NCBI RefSeq assembly: GCF_002288925.2
Contig: NW_022098069.1
Location: 69,210,758 to 69,274,757, forward strand
Direction of reading: 5' to 3'
DNA length: 64,000 bases
Source of the DNA: Delphinapterus leucas
Lineage: Eukaryota; Chordata; Mammalia; Artiodactyla; Monodontidae
In this document: one piece after another, positions 13,405 through 25,545 of the stretch
How the letters are laid out: each line of letters starts with the position of its first letter
Numbering within the stretch: position 1 is the first letter of the stretch
The notes under the pieces: model-generated
The model's database searches: none
Told to the model about the DNA's origin: nothing
The model's input: the letters and a program-made list of their open reading frames with translations, nothing else
Position numbers and translations under genes: made by a program

Positions 13405-13591
13405 TTTCGGGCCTCTCACTGTTGTGGCCTCTCCCGTTGCGGAGCACAGGCTCCGGACGCGCAGGCTCAGCGGCCATGGCTCACGGGCCCAGACGCTCCG
13501 CGGCATGTGGGATCTTCCCGGACCGGGGCACGAACCCATGTCCCCTGCATCGGCAGGCGGACTCTCAACCACTGCGCCACCAGGGAAGCCC
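13405..13591 (-). mobile_element. CHR SINE, short form, tail nearly absent
   Basis: Begins on the + strand at the cgggcctctcactg end with only about 7 T, and ends at gggaagccc. The duplication ttggaagtttt occurs at 13394-13404 and 13594-13604. The gcggtacg 3' segment present in sister copies is missing here. Confidence 0.92.
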
Positions 13592-13644
13592 AATTGGAAG
13601 TTTTAACTAAGTATAATTATACTTTGAAGCCTCCCCCCCTTTTT

Positions 13645-14115
13645 TTTAATGGCTTAAAACAACACAAATTTATTATCTTACAGCTCTGTAGATGAGAAGC
13701 CTGACACTGATCTCACTGGGCAAAGATCAAGTGTCAGTAAGGCACATTCTCTTCTGGAGGCTCCAGGGGAGAATCCATTTCCTTACGTTTTCCATCTTTA
13801 ATGGCTACTTGATTTCTCTGGCTCATCCCCATCTCCCTTTATCTTCAGAACCACCAATGTCAGGCTGAGTTCCCATGCTGCCATCTCTCAGTTCCCTCTT
13901 CTGATACTCTCTTCCACTTTCAAGGACCCTTATGATTACATTGGGCCCACTGGGATAAGCCAGGGAAATCTCCTTATTTTAAAGCCAACTGTTTAGCAAA
14001 CTTATTTCCATCTGCCACCTTAACTCATCTTTGCCGTGTTACCTAACATATATTCATAGGTTATAGGGATTAGGACATACACGTTTTGGGGGGTCATTAT
14101 TCTGCCTGCCACAAA
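13645..14115 (-). mobile_element. Old LTR-like element (MaLR type, tentative)
   Basis: On the + strand it starts tggcttaaaacaacacaaat, then ctggaggctccagggga, and ends near ggggtcattattctgcctgcc. This is the reverse complement of an element whose forward start is seen at the right edge of the window (63915 on). No internal retroviral genes are present, so it looks like a solo LTR. The name MaLR/MLT is from recognition only. Confidence 0.5.
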
Positions 14116-14461
14116 TATCTTATCTATCTATCCAATTATATATACATACAACCTAGGAAATGTAGTGAGTCATTTTACAAACTGTGTCCGTAACCTACCT
14201 CTGCTTTCCAAAACCACAGCCCCTCAAAAAAGAAAGAAAAAACTATTCAAACCACAGAATGAAGTAGTTCTAGAGTTTAAAAAGTCCAGTTCCTCTTTTG
14301 CTGTATGGCTTTAAGAGGTCAAGATCTCCAAAGTATCACTTGTGTGGGAGTTTTTGTGTGGGAACCTAAATGCTCATAAGTTATTTCCAAGTCCCTCTCA
14401 CAGAATGAATAGATATGATCCTGTTATAATCTGCCTACTGTTTGCCTGAAATTGTTTAAGC

Positions 14462-14565
14462 CCTTTTTTAAATTGAGGTGTAACTGACATATACTGTTTT
14501 ATTTTAGGTGTGTAACATAATGACTTGATATCTGTATATATTGTGAAATGATCACCCAGTCTATT
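14462..14565 (-). mobile_element. Old L1 3' end fragment
   Basis: The + strand text aattgaggtgtaactgacat followed by ggtgtgtaacataatgactt and gtgaaatgatcacc is the reverse of the classic old-L1 3' end. It appears to sit inside another old relic that resumes near 14570 (cccatgcttttcctactaca). Confidence 0.7.
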
Positions 14566-15239
14566 TTGAAAGCCCATGCTTTTCCTACTACATCACGGTG
14601 CCTCCCACCTTTTAACTTCCCACCCGTGCTCCTTCCACATTCCAGATATTACAGGTTTTCCTACCTTCCCTCAACACCCACCAAAGAAAAGTTCCTAATC
14701 CCCATTCTCTCTCTGCCTCCAGGGATATTTATTGCCTGAATGAATCTCTAAATAGCATGTTCAAATAGTGTAACAAGATGAAACGAGCATTCTAATGTCA
14801 GAGGGGCTCTTCGGGGGGCCAACAGGGCTACTAATGCGAAGGCTATTCTGTCTGAATCTGCCCTAGTTCCAGTCTTGCTTCTCATTATCTCTTGCTCTTT
14901 GGTTCACTCCTGAACTGCATGCGGTCTCTAAAAACTCTGGGTGTTTTCCTTTTTTTTTTTTTTTTTTAAAACCTATATGATCTCCTAGTAAGAGCAAGAA
15001 TAAAGGAGAAAGGCTTTTCAAGGAAATAGAGATTATTTTTAATTTGGTAATTAAGTGTATAGCAGACACTTAGGATCCTGAATTTCATGTTCCAAAAGAA
15101 TATATATAGATAACACAATGGCATGAGATTTGACCTATGACATGTTTTTCTTGGACATTTCTAGAAGGCATTCTACATTTTTTTCAATATCATATATTTC
15201 CATATTATACTTTTGAAAATATATGTAGATAAAAGTGAT

Positions 15240-16010
15240 TGTGGGCATAAATTAGCATAACCTTTCTAGAAGGTAGTTAATATGTAACAAAAAAACTTCA
15301 AGTGATCACCTTTTGTCCCACTAGGAATTTATCCTAGGATATAACAAACAATCCAAGATGTTAGTTTAAAATGTTTGTTGCAGGGGCTTCCCTGGTGGCG
15401 CAGTGGTTGAGGGTCCGCCTGCTGATGCAGGGGACGCGGGTTCGTGCCCTGGTCTGGGAAATTCCCACATGCCGCGGAGCGTCTGGGCCCGTGAGCCATG
15501 TCCGCTGAGCCTGCGCGTCCGGAGCCTGTGCTCCGCAATGGGAGAGGCCACAACAGTGAGAGGCCCGTGTACCGAAAAAAAAATAAAATAAAAGTTTGTT
15601 GCAGGATTTTTATAGGTTGAATCTCTAAAATAAGACTAATGGTACCCACCTATCTTAAGGGTTGCTTTGAGGATTAAATATTACATATGTGTTATATGTA
15701 ACAAAATAATAAACAACTATTAAAATGGTGATATGTCCTATATGTATTAACAGTAAAAGAAATCCATACACTATAATTACTGAGAAATAAAAGTATCAAT
15801 AGGTTATAAAACAGTCATGAATAACACAAACTTTATGTAAAACAATGTACAATGATCTGGAAGATTGTTCCCAAAAATGTTAACAGAGCCATCATTTTGT
15901 TAATTTTTACTTTCTAATTAATGTAAATCAGTATTGTGTCAAAATCGTTTACAATACTATGTATCATTTTTATATTCACAGAAAGCAGTCATTTTTATTT
16001 TTAAAGGAAG
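15240..16010 (+). mobile_element. Possible old L1-like 3' segments split by a SINE
   Basis: Phrases such as ggaatttatcctaggatat (near 15326) and, after the SINE, decayed text near 15780-15975 recall an old LINE 3' region. Identity is low, and family and boundaries are uncertain. Confidence 0.4.
15385..15593 (+). mobile_element. CHR SINE, short form
   Basis: Head gggcttccctggtggcgcag, B box ggttcgtgccc, 3' segment agaggcccgtgtaccg and an A-rich tail aaaataaaataaaa. The duplication gtttgttgcagg is at 15373-15384 and 15594-15605. Confidence 0.94.
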
Positions 16011-18057
16011 CTGAATGTGCATAGCGTTGCTAGTTACTAACAGTATCACTTTTAATTTGTTCTAAACTTCCTCCTGTGTAAAAGGAGAGTAATAATAAAC
16101 TTCCAGCATAAATGTCAGTTATAATCCCCATCCCATCTTCCTCCCTGTTTATCAGTCCTGAGCCATTCTTGGCTCCATAATAGCTGAAATGAATGAATGC
16201 CTCCTCAAAGGATGTGGGGTCAGATTTCTTATCATCAGCTTCCTTAGCACAAGTAATGCTGTCAGGGACGTGGAAGGGGGTGGAGGGAAACCGAGATGTT
16301 GACAGAACCGAGGAGAGAAGCCAGCCTGATGATTCAGAGGGGTATTGGCAAAGTCGAGAATTGTGTGGCAATTTTAAGACTGTATTTAGTTTTACTCATT
16401 TAGAGCTCAGTCATGTTTTAAACATTATATTGGTAAATTTCAGGAAGGGGAGACCATCTCTCATTTGGACTCAGCAATTTTATTTTTAGGAATATATAGA
16501 GGAGAAATTTCTTGGTTAAAAAAAATTTTTTTTTTTTAAGGAAAAACTTTAGACAGCTAACTGAAGTGAATGGTAATCTGAGTGTATGTGTAGAGGATGT
16601 AGTGAGTGACAGTGTGTCATACCCCTCCCACACACACCAGAACCTTTACTTTGAGACATGAGTGCTTTTGCCTGGCCATTCTTAGAAATAACACAATTTT
16701 TTAAGAGTACTGTATGACCAAATCTGAGGGGTTTAAAAGTAGGTGAGACAGGGTATCCTGTAGTGCAGCATATGGATTTACAGTTTTTCTTCTTTCTTTA
16801 CTTCCCCATTTAGTTAATACTAGGCAGTAAACCCATTTCAGAATTATTCACTGAAAAGGAAATGGCTTAACGACTCACAGCTGTAGCTGCATAGGCCATC
16901 AACAGCTCCCTGGGATTTAGGATCAAATCTGAGTTGATATTATCAGACTACTTCTGCCCAAGATAATCAAATTTGAAGTCCTGTGTTTCAGGAGGACTGA
17001 AATGTGTGCAAATACCTGAGGAAGTTTATTTAAAGTATAATCTTTTCAAAAAGCAGGAGAAGCAGTAGTGCAAGACCAGGATAGTATATTGGGGGCTTTA
17101 GTTTAAGATACCCTTAACAGTTTCTTTCCCCGAGGAATTTTAGTTCTCTTTAGCAACCTAGCTGTCAAGTTGCTAGTGAATTCACAATTGTGAATCTTAC
17201 AGAAAATATGAAAAGGAAGAAATGAAGAAATTCATTTGCTATTTGTACTGGATTGGCTGCAGGTGTAATAAAAGTAGCCATCTGATACAAGAAAAAAAAG
17301 AATTCTACTTAATTGAGCTGAAGTGAATCCCATCTCTATATAGTTTGAAGGGTTGTGAGAGGTTTGTGTTATGATTATTTTGTTTAGAAAAGTTATACAG
17401 GTTTTGCCTTTAGGAACAAAACTTTCAATTTTTCATCATGATTTGAAACCATTTGTTACCCGTCATCTCCATTCTGTAAGCTTCTTTAAGGTAAGGGTGA
17501 TATTGCTTATCTTTGATAAATCCAGCACCAGACATAAATATTTATTTGGTTGGCTAATTAATTAATTCTGCTTTTTAATGCAGGTGATTTTGCCTAACAA
17601 TAGTTTTATACACACACGGGCCTACCTTCTGTTTTCTGCTGCTTCCAACTTCAAGAGTTTGGGAATGGGAATAGTTTTGCTACAGCAGTTTACAAAGTTT
17701 TAGTCTTAAGGGATGAAATTACAATAAATTGAGTGGGAATTGGAAGGAACAGTAATATTGGAAGCTGTTTTTATTTTAATGTTTATTGCTAGAGGATAGA
17801 AAATGGTTAGCTGTGGCCTTCACTACATTGAAACATCACAATCTGTGACAAAAATGAATTAACCACCACTCCCCATACTGGCACTTAGTGTGACAAGTGA
17901 TGCAAAGCATAATTATATAATTACATAATTTCTTTTCATATTTTAATTTCTATAGATAATATATGTACCCACAATTTACATATATGTAAATATAAATATA
18001 GAAAAACAAACCACATAATAGTATCTATTTCAGACAGTTGAAATATAATTTTACTTC
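16011..18057. other. Unique intron; faint L2-like tail near 17470-17560
   Basis: A GC-richer patch at 16080-16370 is open in both directions (113 codons on minus, 98 on plus) but resembles no known protein. The text aagcttctttaaggtaag ... ccagcaccagacataaatat recalls the end of L2/MIR repeats. Otherwise nothing was recognised. Confidence 0.4.
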
Positions 18058-18139
18058 TGTGTGTGTGTGTGTGTGTATATTTATTTATACATACATAAAT
18101 ACATACATACATACATACATATATATATACATAATATTT
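18058..18139. repeat. Compound microsatellite (GT)n then (ATAC)n and (AT)n
   Basis: GT repeats at about 18058-18076 pass through tatttatttatac into ATAC repeats and end in tatatatac. It is likely polymorphic in length. Confidence 0.9.
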
Positions 18140-18760
18140 CTAAAAGTAGTACCTAACAGGAAGACCTTAGCTCTGTTTCTTAAAATGAATATAACGCTCT
18201 AATTAATAGACATTTTTTCATATCTCTGAACTGAATGAGTTGAAATCTTGAATTTCTACTAAAAGTCTATGACAAGAATTTGGGACCCAGTGTCATAGAA
18301 ACAGTACAATTCCATTACATATTTCTCTTAACAAGTAAAATCAGATAGTTTACAGGATTACTTTTCTAACAATTAGTGCCTTTAGTAGAAATCTAAACTA
18401 GAGTTAAAGCAGAGTTCAGCATATAACTGAACAACAAATTAAAATTTTACTTGAAATACACCTCTGTTGTCACAGATTCTATTTTATAGTGAGTTTTAGC
18501 TGTGATCCTTTTGTTGTTGTTATTAATGAGCTAAACATTTTTCAGCTGATAATGGTTAATTTTTTTTAATGAATTTACACATTTTTTAATTTACTGGTGA
18601 AGATAAACAAAAGTCTTTGGAAGAGAAAGATGCTCTCTCATGTGAAGGAAGTTGATGAGACTGGTTAATGCTTTCATAAGGGTAATTTATCCAGTGTCCT
18701 AACAATTTAGTTTGTATCTGGGAATAGTTTCTTCAGTGAAGTTCTCCACATACCCTAGAA

Positions 18761-19042
18761 CTGCCTGTCAGTTTGGTAGCCACATGTGGCTATTGTGGCT
18801 TGTCCAAATCAAGATGTGCTTTAAGTATAAAATATACTCCAGATTTCAAAGGCTTTGTATTAAAAAAGTATACTATTTCTTTAATAATTTTTACATTGAT
18901 ATTTAAGTCACACTGTGGATGTATTATATTAAATAAAATACACTACTAAAGGTAAGTTTACCTTTTTAAAAAACTTTTAAAGTGTAGCTACTGGAAAATT
19001 TTAAATTATATATGTGGCTCGCATGATATTTCTATTGGGCAG
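18761..19042. mobile_element. hAT-like non-autonomous DNA transposon relic
   Basis: The left end ctgcctgtcagtttggtagccacatg is matched in reverse by gcgagc-type text and tttctattgggcag at the right end, giving imperfect inverted ends around an AT-rich core with no reading frame. I recognise the family (ends like ctgtccaatagaaat) but cannot name it safely. No clear 8-bp duplication survives. Confidence 0.65.
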
Positions 19043-20545
19043 CTCCAATCTCAAGTTTTACCTTTATCATTGTCAGAGTTTAAATGGATGATGATCATGC
19101 TGCCGTAGGTATAATCAGAGTGGAAATCTGGGTCCTGGGTCACAGGTGGCCTCCAGCTTTTACTTACTTTTTACTGACCTCAATTGTGGCCTGCTTTTTG
19201 TAGGAAATACAATTTTTCCTGAGCTAATAGGATATCAGAATTTGTCTTCACTTCTTTAGATCTGGTAAAATAAGTTAGAACATTATGACAGGAATGGCTC
19301 TTTCTAACATATCACTTTCTTGTGTGTCTGTTATTTCAAATTTCAAATTCTCCATTAAAACTCTGGGATGGGTTTAGGACATGTTTCTCCTTGCTCTGAA
19401 AGGTGTCATTTTCAGGTAACAAAAGTTCTTAAGCACTAATATTCTGGTATGAAGTTGCTATGTGTTTTATAATATTACTGGTATAACAGCCGTGCATGGT
19501 TTTAATCTTTGAGAGGTTATATTTTCATAGTTTTGTCAAAGGACTTTCCTCATAATCACATCTGAATGTTGTTGCAGTGACAAAGGTTAGGGCTTCATAC
19601 TGAGCAAAACAAGCCCCCAGATTTCAGAGATGTTTAAACTACTTCTTACTTATTATGCTTAGAGATTATTTAATGGTTTTTGTATGCAGATTGTTGGGGA
19701 GAGGATTTATAAGAAAGAATAATTTGCAGTATGTCTTTCCTGTTAATTCTCTTATCACATGGCCTTGGGGTGGGGAGATGGGTGCAGAGAGAGGGTAAGA
19801 CCAGATTGGTCCATGAACTGAGGAAATTTGAGCCAAGAGAATACTCTGCTTCAAGATAAAGGCCAGGTGGACCACATTTTTGTTACTGTTTTTGTTGTAC
19901 TTCTCCAAATTATTTCCTTCTAAAGTTCTTGAAATTTCTAGTCAACTTTGAACTAAAGTCCAAACTGATGATGATGTGCTTCCTGGATTTGTGAAAGGAA
20001 GACTAGAGGTAATACTCTTTTAGCAAGTTTGATTAGGGGTCAGGGAATCATTAAAGGCCCTGAAGCATTTTTGTGAAACTGGAGTTCTTAGTCTGAGTGT
20101 CTGGGCCACATAGTTTCAGTAAACTCAGTCTTAACCATGAAGAATATAGACAGAAAGGCAACCCCCGTATTCTCTTTGGCTAGATATCTGCAGATATCTA
20201 ATGGCAATTCCATTTGTGTACAGTGATCACACTTTCTTCTATTCACTTTTGAGTTCTTTTCAGTTTCTTACTGAAAATTACATAATTACAGAAATTACTT
20301 AAAATAGTCAGATGCTTTATCTGTTATTTCAAAACCTCCTCCTCAAAAAAAATCTAAACATTTCATTGAAACTCCTTGAAGGTATTTAAACTGTGATTTC
20401 CACAGATAGTTTTTTTCTTAATCTCAGTTTCTTCTGGATAACATCATTTCATTTACTCCTAGTCTATTTGTTGGTTCACTCTCTTAGACAACAATCTAAT
20501 ATGTTCTCTCTTCAGACTTTCAGTACCGTCTCCTCTACCCTCAGT
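19043..20545. other. Unique intron, nothing recognised
   Basis: About 1.5 kb with no repeat, RNA gene or convincing reading frame. The 80-codon minus frame at 19666-19908 is judged chance. Confidence 0.45.
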
Positions 20546-20549
20546 CTCA

Positions 20550-21245
20550 CCTGATGTCTTTTTAATAAGAAAACTGAATAATTAGCAGGAAAAGCATTCA
20601 ATAGAAAATAGACCAAAGCTAATAGGGATGATAAAATTAGCAAACTTTAAAGCAGCTATTATAAATGTATTTAAGAATTTAAAGGAAAACATAATTAAGA
20701 GGAGATAAATGGAGGCTATGAAATATGAAATCAAGTGAAAATTCTAGAGTTGGAATATATAGTATCTAAAGCAGAAATTCACACTGGTTGGACTTAACAG
20801 ATTAGGTGCTACATAACAATAGAACTATCCAAACTGAAGCATAGAAAGAAAAAATGTGTGCGTGTGTGTATATTGGGAGTGTGGGTCATGGAAAGAATAT
20901 AGCCTCAGTAACCTGTGGGATGATATCATGTAATCAGAGTACTTAAAAAGAAATCAGAGAGATTGGGGCAGAAAATTATTTGATTAAATAATGGTCACAA
21001 AAATTTCCCAATATGATGAAAAAATATATATCTTAATAAACCCCAAACAGGCTATACATAAGGAAAATTACACAAGGCACACCATAATTAACTTGTGAAA
21101 AACTAATGATAAAGAGAAAAATCTTAAAAGCTGCTGGAGAAAAAAGTGATATTACATACCGATTAACAAGATAATAATCCTGCTGATTGCTTACAGAAAC
21201 CATGCAAATCAGAACCCAATGGAATGACAAAGTACTGAACAAATG
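20550..21245 (+). mobile_element. Old L1 5'-side fragment
   Basis: Text such as aaaatcttaaaagctgctgg (near 21119) and aaaccatgcaaatcagaacc recalls the region upstream of ORF2 in old L1M elements. Reading frames are destroyed. The call is by recognition and is moderate. Confidence 0.55.
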
Positions 21246-21269
21246 AATTCACAAAGTCAGACATTTCTT

Positions 21270-22800
21270 AATAAGGATAGCTTTCATTTATTTAGTACGT
21301 ATTATATACCAGAAATTGTATTAGGTTTAATATACATTATCTCATTTAATCCATAGAACAACTCTGAGAGGTAGTAAAATTACCACATCTTAGAAATGAA
21401 GAAAATAAATCTCAGAGAATCCAAATGACTTGGCTAATAAATGTTACACACTTAGCAAATGGAAAATTAAGGATTTGAAACCAGGTGTGATTTGACATAA
21501 AGCCACTTCTTTCACTATAAACCATACAAAATAGAACATTTATATAACCTGATTTACTAGGTAAGCCAGTTGGAGGCTATTTGTTGTGGTTTGTGTGTTT
21601 GAAAACTACTGTCAGTCAACAAGTATTTATTGAGCATTTAAGATATGCCTGGCTGGGTATTGGAATGGAATAGTAAACGATACGAATATGGTTCCCCATT
21701 CTCATGGAGCTTATAGTCTAGCAAGAAGAGAAAAATGCTAAGTCTGACAACCTCTCAAGGTTGTTCTAAGGGTTAAATGAAATAATGTATGTTACAAGAA
21801 TCAGCACAATTTGGGTATATGGCATCTCAAATGTTTCTATTTATTAAATAATTTTAAGTATTTAAGAAAATAGTTATAGGTATTCATAGTGCTTTGAATA
21901 AATACCAAGTGCTATGGAAACATGGAGGAAAGGGATTCTGACTTAGTCTGGAAGATTAGAGAGGGCTTCCCTGAGTTGTTGATTTTTTAGCTGAATCTAA
22001 AAAATGAATAGGCTGTTAGCCAGAAAAAGAGAGAGTGGGGTGCAGAAGATCATTCTATTCAAAGGACTCAGCATTTGAAAAGACATAGAGGTTGGAGAGA
22101 GTATAGTATGTCCTTTACTGGACGTTGAGAAATAATTGATGGTATTAAGGATGTGATTGGAGAGTATCTGACAGTCATCACATTTGCGTTAAAAAGTCAT
22201 TTCATCATTCCAGCACTCTGTATGACCAATCTTTGAGGGATGTGACAAGAATGGACGCAAGGATAGCTGTGAGAAACTGGTTCAAACATTGGGAATGGAA
22301 CAAAGTTAGAATCCACAGAATCTGGCAGTTTTGAAAATGGGAAAGGAGAAAGAAGATACACAGTTCCTAGGTTTCTGGGTTGGTGGAAAGGCTGTTTGCT
22401 GAGAATGGGAATCTTGGAAGTATCACAGGCTTGGAAATGAAAATTATGAATTATGTTGGGTATGTTTATATGGATATACTTGTGTGACATCCAAGTATAG
22501 ATGTCAAATATGGAAGTTTTACACATGAGTCTGGAGCTCAGAGGAGAAATGTAGACCTGATATGTAGATTTGGGGAATCATTTGTCTGTAGATGGTAACT
22601 GAAGTCAGAGGAATGGATGGAAAAGTGAAGAGAAGGAAGAGGAGAAAGATAAGTGTAAGTGCTGAGGAACTTCAGTCTTCAAGTTTAGATAAAGGGAGAA
22701 TTGCCAGCCAGCCAGGGTAGCTGAGTAAGAATATCCAGAGAAATGAGAGGTAAAGTGTAGAGTGTCAGAAACCAGGAGAGAAGTGTTTTAAGAACAAAGG
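21270..22800. repeat. Chain of ancient mammalian repeat relics
   Basis: The section 21315-21530 has the 'ttatctcatttaatccatag ... gaaaccaggtgtga' theme of MIR/L2-like repeats. From about 21605 (caacaagtatttattgagca) through 22120 (agggcttccctgagttgt, ggactcagcatttgaaaaga) it resembles an old L1ME-type 3' region. To 22800 only faint traces continue. Assignments are tentative. Confidence 0.45.
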
Positions 22801-22968
22801 AGTATTTCAGCTTTTTAAATCCTGCTGGAAGCTTAGGCAAGATATGGGCAGAAAAAGTATTTGTTTTTTAATTCAGAAATCTGGGAGTCGCTGATGATCT
22901 TAACAAGGGTCAGTTTGGTGGTGTGATAGGAACAGATTGGATTCAACTGAGAAAGAGTGACAGGTGAG

Positions 22969-23295
22969 GGCTTCCCTGGTGGCACAGTGGTTAAGAATCC
23001 ACCTGCCAGTACAGGGGACATGGGTTCGATCCCTGGTCTGGGAAGATCCCATATGCCCCAGAGCAGCTAAGCCCGTGCACCACAACTACTGAGCCTGCGC
23101 CTAGAGCATGCGAGCCACAACTACTGAAGCCTGTGTGCCACAACTACTGAAGCCCGCATGCCTAGAGCCCGTGCTCCACAACAAGAGAAGCCACCACAAT
23201 GAGAAGTCGACGCAACTCAATGAAGAGTAGCCCCCGCTCGGTGCAACTAGAGAAAGCCCACGCACAGCAAGGCAGCCATAAATAGATAGATAGAT
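22969..23295 (+). mobile_element. CHR SINE, long form
   Basis: Head gggcttccctggtggcacag and B box ggttcgatccc. The body holds three cacaactactga copies, the gaagagtagcccccgctcg module and a (taga)n tail. The duplication agagtgacaggtgag is perfect at 22954-22968 and 23296-23310. The long body is missing from the short copies. Confidence 0.93.
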
Positions 23296-23310
23296 AGAGT
23301 GACAGGTGAG

Positions 23311-23875
23311 TAACTAGAGCTTAACTCTTTAGCTTTGCATGGGGAAGAAAGAGCTGGGGCAGTAGCTAAAACACGATGAGGTGTTCAACAAGGGTTTTTA
23401 GTAGGTCAGAGGTATCTGAGTATGTTTAAACCGTGATGGAAAAAAGCAAACAGAGTAGAACTTGAAGTTATCCCAGAGTGGGGATAATTGTAGTGCCATG
23501 TGTTGGCAAGATGAGGTGGGGTTTGGAGGGAATGCTGCTAGATAAGGCGAATAGTTGATAGAAACTTAGATAAAGTAGGTAAAAATGTCTAAACATCTAG
23601 TCTAAATGTCAGTTCTTACCATCACACTGAAATCAGGCAAGGACTTTGCTTGCTATTTCTAAAGGAAATCTTTCTTGTTAGAACAAAAGACAAAACTAAC
23701 CCAAAAAAAGCAAATGAAGATACTGAACTGACATCAAGGAGCAATATCAAGTAATGAAAAACAAAATTCAGTTATTGTTTATTTACTTATTAAAGCAGAA
23801 TTGTCTATTTGAGTTCTTTTATATCCACAGTCCTATTAATTTTAATGCCTGAGGCAGTTCTAATCCATAACCTAC
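23311..23875. other. Unique intron, nothing recognised
   Basis: No repeat or gene signal was seen. Confidence 0.4.
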
Positions 23876-23883
23876 ATGAAAGA

Positions 23884-24089
23884 TTTTTTTTTTTTTTTGC
23901 GGTACGCAGGCCTCTCACTGTTGTGGCCTCTCCCGTTGCGGAACACAGGCTCCGGACGCGCAGGCTCAGCGGCCATGGCTCACGGGCCCAGCCGCTCCGC
24001 AGCATGTGGGATCTTCCCGGACCGGGGCACGAACCCGTGTCCCCCGCATCGGCAGACGGACTCTCAACCACTGGGCCACCAGGGAAGCC
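23884..24089 (-). mobile_element. CHR SINE, short form
   Basis: Poly-T then gcggtacgcaggcctctcac, ending gggaagcc. The duplication tgaaagatttttttt flanks it at about 23877 and 24090. The T-rich duplication makes the exact left edge uncertain by several bases. Confidence 0.92.
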
Positions 24090-24358
24090 TGAAAGATTTT
24101 TTTTTTTTTTTTAATGCTTTGTTAGAGAATGTGGTGGACTTTAGTTGCAACTTTCAAACTCTTCTTTAACAGTTCGTAATATTTGGCTAGAATTCCATTT
24201 TTTCTTTTTTTCATACAAAGAAATCATTGCCCTCCCCCACCTTCAGAGTAAGATTTGAGATGATGCAGCCACATCTGTCAGAGCTGTGCTAACCTCTGTT
24301 GTCCAGCTGTTCTGGTAATAATATTTTCTTTCCCTTTCCTCTCGTCTCCTATTCTCCC

Positions 24359-24365
<7 letters not shown>

Positions 24366-24396
<31 letters not shown>
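24366..24396. repeat. Poly-A tract, 31 A
   Basis: An uninterrupted run of 31 A with no SINE or L1 body recognised upstream and no polyadenylation signal just before it. The preceding 60 bp are pyrimidine-rich (tttctttccctttcctctcg). Confidence 0.9.
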
Positions 24397-24398
<2 letters not shown>

Positions 24399-24663
24399 TT
24401 GAGAGAAAAAACCAGTTGTCTCTCTTTCATATTGATACTTAAGATAAAATAAAGGTAGTTAGAAAAGCATCTATCAACATAGCACTATCTTGCCAAGCTA
24501 AGTATTTGGGTTGGAAATCATTCTTTCCCAACTGCTTAAAAACAGGAAATATCTCTGTTAAATTATAGATAGCTCCCTGATGCTGGAAGGGAAGGTCTCT
24601 TTCATTTCTCTCTACATTTTTCAGTAATACAATGAGTTCTGCAGTTTCATACATAAGAGCCAA

Positions 24664-24797
24664 ATACATACATACATACATACACATAATATATACATAC
24701 ATATATGTGTGTGTGTATGTATATATATATATACACACACACATACATATATTGCAAAAATCCATTTGCAGTATGTGAGCACACATACACACATACA
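24664..24797. repeat. Compound (CATA)n/(TG)n/(TA)n/(CA)n microsatellite
   Basis: Alternating purine-pyrimidine tracts (atatgtgtgtgtgtatgtat facing tatacacacacacatacata) are roughly self-complementary and could extrude a hairpin. The long low-complexity reading frames here are artefacts of the repeat. Confidence 0.88.
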
Positions 24798-24799
24798 TA

Positions 24800-25545
24800 C
24801 AGGCATACCTCATTTTATTGTGCTCTGCTTTTTTTGTGCTTTGCAGACATTGCAATTTTTACAAATTGAAGGTTTACAACCGTGCAAGTCTATCAGCACC
24901 ATTTTTCCAACATTTGCTCATTTCAGGTCTCTTTGTCACATTTTGGTAATTGTCATAATATTTTAAGCTTTTTCATTATTATTAAACTTGTTATGGTAAC
25001 CTGTGATCAGTGATCTTTGATGTTACTATCGTAACTGTTTTGGGGCACCACAAACTATACCCATATAAGATGGTGAACTTAATTGATAAACGTTGTGTGT
25101 GTTCTGACTGCTCCACCAACCAGCTTTTTCCTTGTCTCTCTCCCTCTCTTTGGGTTTTCCATTCCCTGAGGCACAATATTGAAATTAGGGCAAATAGTAC
25201 CCCTACAGTGTTCCAGTGAAAGAATCAATTGATGTGGCAGACTTCATTGTCTTGTTTTAAGACACTGCCACAGCTGCCCCACCTTCATCATCCACCCTGG
25301 TCAGTCAGCAGCATCAACATCAAGGTAGGACCCTCCACCAGCAAAAGATTGTGACTTGCTGAAGGCTCAGATGCTGATGAACCTTTTTTAGCAGTAAAGT
25401 ATTTTTAAATGAAGGCATGTACATTGGTTTTTTAGACATAATGCTATTACAATTTTAATATGCACTAGGAAACCAAAAAATTTGTGTGACTCACTGTATT
25501 GCAGTGGTCTGGAACTGAACCTGCAATATCTCTGAGGTATGCCTG
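24800..25545 (+). mobile_element. Tigger1-type DNA transposon, internally deleted
   Basis: Terminal inverted repeats are intact: caggcatacctc at 24800-24811 and gaggtatgcctg at 25534-25545. A TA duplication flanks it at 24798-24799 and 25546-25547, as expected for Tc1/mariner-superfamily elements. The left part carries the Tigger1 leader (gatctttgatgttactatcg, 25012 on); the right part carries the transposase gene's 3' end and UTR. Nearly all of the pogo-like transposase gene is missing, so the copy cannot move itself. The join is near 25212-25230. Confidence 0.92.

Noticed and set aside
24439..24855. 138-codon minus-strand frame rich in Y, C, M and V
   Set aside because: Most of it is translated from the (CATA)n/(TG)n microsatellite and the Tigger end.
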